A DNA stretch of 64,000 nucleotides, from assembly GCA_025769875.1 (NCBI GenBank), contig JAGFNK010000122.1, positions 1 through 64,000 on the forward strand, read 5' to 3'. Below the pieces are notes generated by a model. That model did not search any database. It was not told where the DNA came from and worked only from the letters and a program-made list of their open reading frames with translations. Below, one piece after another: positions 58,501 through 64,000 of this stretch. Every line of letters starts with the position of its first letter. Within the stretch, counting starts at the first letter, position 1. A program made the position numbers and the translations under genes. This stretch comes from Russula earlei. Taxonomy: Eukaryota > Basidiomycota > Agaricomycetes > Russulales > Russulaceae.

Positions 58501-58830
58501 AAGGTCTGGCTAGAAGGGACTAACCTAAAAACCCCCCATCAGTTTCAGAAGTTCCATCCCAAATGGTTTGGACCTTTTGTCATTACTAAAAGAATCTCCC
58601 ATGTTGTCTACCAACTCTGCCTTCCCCCTCAATGGAGCATCCATAATGTCTTCCATGCCTCCCTTCTATCACCTGTCACTGAAACAGCCGAACATGGTCC
58701 TAACTTCTCTGAACCCCCCCCTGATCTCCTTTCAGGAGAATATGAGGTTGAAAAGGTCACTGCCCAACATCTTCATAGGAACTGACTCCAGTACAGAGTC
58801 CGGTGAAAAGGGTACTCTGTGGCAGAAGAC
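55555..58830 (+). pseudogene. pol of Gy-A2 (protease, RT, RNase H, integrase, chromodomain)
   Basis: Protease ALLDSRATENFISQ (Arg where Gly is usual); RT with MVVDYRKLNNAMAPDYHALP, KFDIRAGYNNILIHPKD and the catalytic YLDDVAIAT near 56620; RNase H ELETDASQFATGAILFQ; integrase zinc finger HDSILGGHTGNAQ with GCATCQANKSS; core IAIDWIIDLPLSEG, RDSHFTSDLF and HPQTDGQSERTNQ; GPFVITKRIS; chromodomain with KGYSVAEDTWEPLSNLKN. At least five TGA stops break it, several at CGA codons that survive in Gy-A1 (57309 versus 44310). A frameshift lies near 58036. All catalytic residues are present. Confidence 0.9.
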
Positions 58831-61098
58831 ACCTGGGAACCCCTCTCAAACCTTAAAAACACTCAAGATGCCATCGCTACCTTTCACCTACAACAACCCA
58901 CCAAACTCCATATTATGTCCACCACTGACTCCGATCCCACAGAATCCCATCACCCCGACAAAAGTCTAGACAACCTGGAACATCAGTTCCAGGGACTTAC
59001 AATACAACAACGTACTTTACTCCCCCGAGTCAATGCACGTAATCCCCCCTCCTATTCAGTTAATGACCCCACTATCCCCGACCATGGACACACCATTTTT
59101 AACATAGCTGCCAGGGAATAACTCTTTTCCAGAATTCTCTCCCCTGGTGACTTCCGCAGCTTTCAACTTCTTATGATGGACCCCCGTTTTTCAGAGTTTC
59201 ATCTGTCCATATGAAGGGCAGTACTTACAGACTTAATATGGAATCACATTATACGATCAGCACCCATAAATACCCCCACTCCTTCTGAGTGGTCAGCCTG
59301 GCACCACGAACACACTACCTCCACTTACAATACTCCCATGTCATCTCCCACCTCTAACTCGTCCCCCTACCTGTTCTCACCCCTTCCCCCACCATCAAAC
59401 AAGAGCCCCTCTTGCCTGAAGTCATCCAACATATCATCAACCAACGCACCCTCATCGTCCCAGACAAAGCCAAACTTCAGGACCTCGCCACCACCCTCAA
59501 CCTGCTTGCCATTCGCAAAGGGACCCCTTCACCTACTCCAACTGAGGTGGACCCTACTCACCCTGGCCCCCCCTGGTTTGTTTACAAACCATACATGCAC
59601 ATTCCCCCCTTTTACATTAATGTTAATGGATGGAAACATCTATTACCATACTTACATATCACTTTATACAATGACGAACCCATGCTCCTAGGAACTATGG
59701 GTCGAGGAGAACCCGCCTATGGAGAAAAGCTCATAGCTCAGCCTGTCATCTCTGCCCTCCACCCTGCCACCACTGCCTCTGACCTCCACCTCTTGATTGA
59801 GGACCACCCCTTTCATTTTGACGTTGCCCAGGCTCTCGACAACCTCCATGACCCTGGTGCCCTTGCTGACATCTACTGCCTCCGTATCAGTTCATTTCAG
59901 TTGAAGGTCTTGGAGGGCAAGCATGCCTCCATCCAAGGAGCTTTGAGTGTTCTTCAAGAACAGCTTGCTGATCCACTTCACGAAATTCAATCCCACACCA
60001 AAGAAACCGCCATCATCCACAGCTGTCTTCATGCCAACAACACCTCCATCCAAGTCCATCACCAACTCAACAACCTCATGACCGACGGAGGCCTCACTCA
60101 TAGCTCTGGACCATATTACTCACTGGTAGGGAGCTACGACAGAATCGAGAAGTCGAAAGAACCCTCCTCTCCCCCTTCCCCTCCACTTCCTACTCGTCCT
60201 CCCCTTTCCTTGACCCCCCCACTTGAGTACCTTCCTCGTGTCGTTGATCAGTCCCAAAACGACGCCCCTATGGGATCACCCTCTCACTTCCCACAAATGT
60301 TCTCAGATGACGCTGGTACCCCCAACACTCCCCTTACCCATGCGCGCATGACCAAAGCACAGCGTCACCAACTCCAGAAACGACAACATGTCTGTGTAAG
60401 GTGAGCCATATCGCTGGCCTCGGAATCACGTTCCGACCGCACGCGATGTGTGACGCTCGGCCTCCTCCCACACCTTGCCTCCTTCCTCGCATCGCATCGC
60501 CCAGTCCTCGCCACTGACCACGTGCGCACGCCACGCCTCAGCACATGCGACGCGTTCGCGTCTCAGGCCTTTCACCATGGCCTCGACCGTCTCGACCAGT
60601 CTTGATTCTCTTTCATGCCTATCTCCCTTTCATGCCTTTCATCCTTAGTACTTCTCTCCTGTATATAAAACACCTAGCTACTCTGTAGTAGAAAAAGAAG
60701 AGGAAGAATACAGTCTTCTTGAGTTCCCCTTACCTTCAGTCAGAAACAACTGCGCGCGAGTGATCTTGCTCTCCTCTCCTCTCCTTCTCTTCTCCCTTCC
60801 TCCTCATTCCTCTTGCTCTTGGGTCAAGACAACCGTCTTTGGATTGCCGTCCAGCCCCACGAACTCTGCGCGCCCTGGTTTGGCTCGCTTCAGTCTGCAA
60901 ACATTGCAACACTAGGGGTCACTGGAACAAGGACTGCAATAAACCCCATACTAATTGTAGTGGACAGGTGGACTGCATACTCCGGAGGACCCATTGAAGC
61001 TATAGGGGCTTCTGCCCAAGGGCAACAGGACCACAGAGTGCATGGCCAGAAGTTGAGGGTGAGAAACTCCATGAGTCAGGCCCTGAGACCGATTAGTT
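58819..61098 (+). pseudogene. Third ORF of Gy-A2 (zinc-knuckle), in frame with the chromodomain, split by solo LTR-D
   Basis: The frame runs from the chromodomain straight into MSTTDSDPTESHHPDKSLD with no stop. It breaks at AARE (TAA) and near 59212 and 59340. A 330-codon open part (59412-60404) has LIVPDKAKLQDLATTLNLLA, WFVYKPYMHIPPFYINVNGW, GTMGRGEPAYGEKLIAQPV, EDHPFHFDVAQALDNLHDPG, a helix-rich stretch (KVLEGKHASIQGALSVLQEQ) and RHQLQKRQHVC. A solo LTR-D then separates it from the rest of the knuckle (C-KHCNTRGHWNKDC) at 60898. Its length of about 650-700 codons rivals gag. The role is unknown. Confidence 0.75.
60395..60892 (+). mobile_element. Solo LTR-D, 498 bp
   Basis: TGTAAGGTGAGCCATATCGC to GGCTCGCTTCA, flanked by GTCTG on both sides (60390-60394, 60893-60897). 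Gy-A1 keeps the empty site (CATGTCTGCAAACATTGC at 49013). GTATATAAAACACC near 60661 is its TATA region. It is CpG-rich, so recent. Confidence 0.95.
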
Positions 61099-61126
61099 CA
61101 GAGAACCAAGCATGAGGGCGGCATGA

Positions 61127-61716
61127 TGTTATGATCTACCCCTCTTTCAGTTCATCCATAACAAATATGTTCCTTATTGTTCTTTAATGTTTCACCTTGG
61201 TTATTGTTTCATCCCTTGATGCTGATGGTCCCTTATTGTTTCACCTCTTGTGTTTCATCTATTGTCGAGTCTCTTCTGCTATTGGCTTACCTTTTATCTA
61301 TTGTTCTGCATATAGTACTGTACAGCCTCGCTACATACAGTATTTAAGCACCTGTAGAAGCTGGGGAAATGCCCCAAGCTTAGCTTTGTCCCATTTCCTG
61401 TCGCATCCCTTGCCCTGTACTCTCTCTCAATCACAACTCGCTTGTGCTGGCCTATACTTTGCTTGACCTGAGCACACCTCAAGGAACCCTTGTGTTCCTC
61501 TCCCTCCTCTGCCTCTCTCTCATTGTCCTCCTCTTCTGTGAAACCAGGAGATCAACTCTGTCTGCAGACTGAGTCATTGTCTGACTCAGCCTTGAGACGC
61601 TAAACCTTTGATCCGGTCTCTTTGAGCCGGCCCCCATTGAACCCTTGAACCAAGTCACAGGGACTTGGCCCCACTGAACCTTGAGCTAACGCTCTTATGG
61701 CCGCAATGCCGTAACA
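61127..61716 (+). repeat. 3' LTR of Gy-A2
   Basis: 590 bp, preceded by the polypurine tract GAGGGCGGCATGA. It differs from the 5' LTR mainly by C/T and G/A changes, for example AATGTTT against AACATTT, both explained by AACGTTT. Confidence 0.95.
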
Positions 61717-61721
61717 ACTGT

Positions 61722-62121
61722 ACAGCCTCGCTAGATACAGTATTTAAGCGCCTGTAGAAGCTGGGGAATGCCCCAAGCTTAGCTTTGTCCCATTTCCTGT
61801 CACATCCCTTTGCCCTGTAAACAGTCTCTCAAATCACAACTTGTGTTGTGCTGGCTTACACCTTGCTTGACTTGAACACACCTCAGGGAACCCTTGTGTT
61901 CCTCTTCTTCCTCTGCCTCTCTGTCATCATCCTCCTCTTCTGTGAAACCAGAAGATCGACTCTGTCTGCAGACTGAGTCATTGTCTGACTCAGCCTTGAG
62001 ATGCTAAACCTTTGATCTGGTCTCCTTGAGCCAGCCCCACTGAACCCCTTGAACCAAGTCACAGGGACTTGACCCCCACTGAATCTTGAGCTAACACTCT
62101 TACGGCCGCAATGCCGTAACA
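61722..62121 (+). repeat. 3' LTR of Gy-A1, second part
   Basis: It resumes ACAGCCTCGCTAGATACAG after the ACTGT duplication and ends GCAATGCCGTAACA. Confidence 0.9.
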
Positions 62122-62126
62122 TCTTT

Positions 62127-63380
62127 GTCCTCACATCATCATCATCATTGCCACCAGCACGCCACCCTCGCCCCCATCAACCGCCACACACCCTCTCCCT
62201 CAACGCCCCTGCCTTCACCATGCACTGACGAGTCCCAACACACAGCCAAAGAGCCCTGTACCATGCCGCCATCTTTGTTGCCATCGGATGGTGTTGCTAC
62301 TGTACATTTTGGTATGCTTTTCTCCCCTTTTTTACTAGACTCTCATTTTGTTAGTCAGAGATCTGCATGCCACCTATGCGTCCATTTCCCAGCCTGCCAC
62401 TGTCTTCCCTCTCCCTTTCTACTTCCATGCCCCCTTGCTCCTCTACCTTGCATCTGCCATCCAAGTTCTCCAATCGTCCCACCCACAATCGCATTCAGCA
62501 GCACCATCAGCACCCAAGTGACCACCCACCAGCACTCTCCCTATCCCCCCTCCAGCCTCTCCTTTGCATCGTCTCCCCCTCCGTGCATCGTGACTCAACC
62601 ACACCCCTCATCACCACACCTGGCCTTGGCCATCCTTCACAAATTGCCACATGCCACTACCACAGGAGCTGGAGACAACAACTCGATACCTCGCGTTGTC
62701 CAGCTTCGGTCCCCTTCTCATGTCTAGATTTCCTTTCATATGCCTGTCTTTTGTGCTTTTCCTGTCCCTTAGCCTTAGTTCCCACCTGTATCTGCTACCA
62801 TCTTGAATAAGTTGCCCTGTTGTTCCCTTATCATCTGTGTGAACCTGAATGGAGTCAAATGAACAAACGCATTCTCGTGTTCCTGCTAGGTGCTCCTCCT
62901 CTTTGGAGCTTCAGTCTTATGAAGTCATTCTGCATTCTTGGACACACTTCACCGCCCCATGGGCTCAGGTGTGCACTTCCTGGGGGGGCTCCTTCCCATC
63001 ACACGACCATGCTACTGTCACACGATATGAGGGAAATGACATTGCACACCACAATGCTTGAGTCAAAAACACTATGGGGCTGCCTCAAGACAGCCCATGG
63101 GTACAACATGAGGGAAAAATAATAGATATAGACCATGATTTTGAGTTGTAATTCATCTAGTACACATGTGGAGGTGGCTTGAGTCCAGCTCCACCAATTC
63201 TCACTCAAATCTCATGAAAACAATGGGGCTGCCTAGCCCTCATTCAGGCGATTCAGGGACAATAAGTTTTATGCAAATTGAAGCTGTTTTGAGGGAGATA
63301 TTTGCCCTGCACATTTGAGAGGGTTTTCTGTGCCAATTTGGGTGGAATTCAAACTCCACCAAGTGCGCTGAAAACGGCAA
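62127..63380 (-). repeat. Right inverted repeat of Tc-L2, outer part
   Basis: Reverse complement of about 30124-31380. The last ~340 bp match Tc-L1. A 147-codon frame (62367-62810) mirrors 31138-30695. Confidence 0.85.
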
Positions 63381-63382
63381 TA

Positions 63383-64000
63383 ATTCAGGAATCAAAGGTA
63401 GTGGATATGCGTCTTTGACAGTTGCTGTGTTTAGGGCTCTGTAGTCTTGTACTGGTCGTAGATTTCCTCCTTTCTTTTCTACAAAGAAGAATGGACTGGC
63501 AATAGCTGCTTTTGATGGTCAGATAGTGCCTCTTTTCAAGTGTTCATCTATGTATTCTTTTAAGGCTTGTAGTTCTTTGGGAGTAAGTCAATAGATGCCA
63601 GAATTGCGTCAGGCGATCCCTGGTTTCAGATTGATTGCATGGTCCCATGGTTGGTGAGCAGGAAGGCGTTGGGAGGCTTGTTCATCAAAAACCTTTCACC
63701 ATTTCAAGAATTGGACAGGGATAAGTTCGTCTAATGTCTTGGGGGGTGTCTCTGCATGGGCTAGCTTGGTAGCTGTGGTTGATTTGGCTCTTATGCTGAT
63801 TGTTATTGGTCTAAATGCATTGTGGATTTGTTTGTCAACACATGGGTTCAATAGTCCTTCAGTATCTGGGAAGATTAGTGCAGCCACGTTTGCAAACTCA
63901 GGTTCTTCTTCTTCAGGGAAAGTAAGCACTTGTATTTGGTAATTCCGTGTTCCAGATGCATATGCAATGGTTATGTTTGGGTGTGTGGTAAGGCAGGTTC
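63383..64000 (-). pseudogene. pol of Gy-C, N-terminal RT part (runs off the window)
   Basis: On the minus strand: EPEFANVAALIFPDTEGLLN, an Asp/Pro-rich pre-RT segment, [53 protein letters not shown] and [18 protein letters not shown], where Tc-L2 cuts in. Stops (for example before [11 protein letters not shown]) break the frame. Joined to 30121 it completes RT. Protease and gag lie beyond 64000. Confidence 0.85.

Larger units (their letters stand above)
50048..61716 (+). mobile_element. Gy-A2: Ty3/Gypsy chromovirus inside the 3' LTR of Gy-A1
   Basis: Two 590-bp LTRs (50048-50637 and 61127-61716) begin TGTTATGATC and end GTAACA. ACTGT is duplicated (50043-50047, 61717-61721), and the Gy-A1 LTR text reads through (GGTACTGT, then ACAGCC). 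The visible LTR differences are nearly all C/T or G/A. The internal region carries gag, pol and the third ORF plus a PIF/Harbinger element and a solo LTR-D. Confidence 0.95.
34523..62121 (+). mobile_element. Gy-A1: Ty3/Gypsy chromovirus with several nested insertions
   Basis: The ends are TGTTGTGATC (34523) and CCGTAACA (62121), with TCTTC before and TCTTT after (one C-to-T change). The other Tc-L2 arm shows the empty site, CTCCTCTTCATCC type. Both LTRs are split: the 5' LTR (34523-34845 plus 40139-40412) by Copia and the 3' LTR (49851-50047 plus 61722-62121) by Gy-A2. Each is 597 bp once insertions are removed. Confidence 0.9.
30124..63380. mobile_element. Tc-L2: Tc1/mariner-type element with ~1.8-kb inverted repeats, now 33 kb through nesting
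   Basis: TTGCCATTTTCAGC at 30124 and GCTGAAAACGGCAA at 63380 are inverted ends flanked by TA (30122-30123, 63381-63382). Removing the element and one TA rejoins the Gy-C RT in frame (LPLIPE-L-IDKLQ). Its own DNA is 30124-31643, 32243-34522 and 62127-63380, about 5.05 kb: two arms near 1.79 kb around a 1.48-kb core with a transposase gene. The rest is later insertions. Confidence 0.85.

Noticed and set aside
1..64000. Host genes, tRNA, rRNA, CRISPR or a gene cluster
   Set aside because: None could be supported; every frame with a recognisable domain belongs to a transposable element.

Overview
The window looks like a transposon graveyard from a basidiomycete (Agaricomycete-type) fungus. I found no convincing host gene, tRNA, rRNA or CRISPR array. 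The lineage is inferred from the element families: chromodomain Ty3/Gypsy elements, a Tc1/mariner-superfamily element whose pieces match a protein family I know from mushroom genomes, a two-gene PIF/Harbinger element, and short 46-48 bp GT-AG introns inside transposase genes. Most coding frames are broken. Many of the breaks look like C-to-T change at CpG (CGA to TGA stops).

Layout. 1-9605: AT-rich repeats with CCCTAAA-like strings, an old tandem array with units near 390 bp (0.6-3.8 kb), an LTR-like block near 3.8-4.5 kb, and a 3.1-kb Tc1/mariner-superfamily element (5276-8370) with matching inverted ends and a TA duplication. 9606-17845: a minus-strand Ty3/Gypsy chromovirus (Gy-B here) with gag, pol and an intact third ORF, plus an inserted LTR of a family I call LTR-D. 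17846-20762: a non-autonomous long-inverted-repeat element (Tc-L1). 20769-26900: AT-rich DNA with two convergent 0.8-kb LTRs and a Tc1 copy (Tc1-A).

26900-64000 is one deep nest that can be unpicked from target duplications. A minus-strand Gypsy element (Gy-C) is split at 30123/63381 by a Tc1/mariner element with about 1.8-kb inverted repeats (Tc-L2). Tc-L2 carries a solo LTR-A (31644-32237) and a plus-strand Gypsy element (Gy-A1, 34523-62121). Gy-A1 holds a Copia element (34846-40133), a reversed solo LTR-A (42864-43472), a second Tc1 copy (Tc1-B, 46596-48220), another solo LTR-A (49239-49836), and a second family member (Gy-A2, 50048-61716) sitting inside its 3' LTR. Gy-A2 in turn holds a PIF/Harbinger element (51914-55298) and a solo LTR-D (60395-60892). 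Five levels are stacked.

The most interesting biology lies in shared designs. Two distinct Gypsy families carry an extra zinc-knuckle ORF after the chromodomain, in the pol reading frame. Several unrelated LTRs have a strong hairpin 15-20 nt after the TATA box. One Tc1/mariner element has unusually long inverted repeats. Names such as Gy-A, Tc-L1 and LTR-D are labels used only in this annotation.
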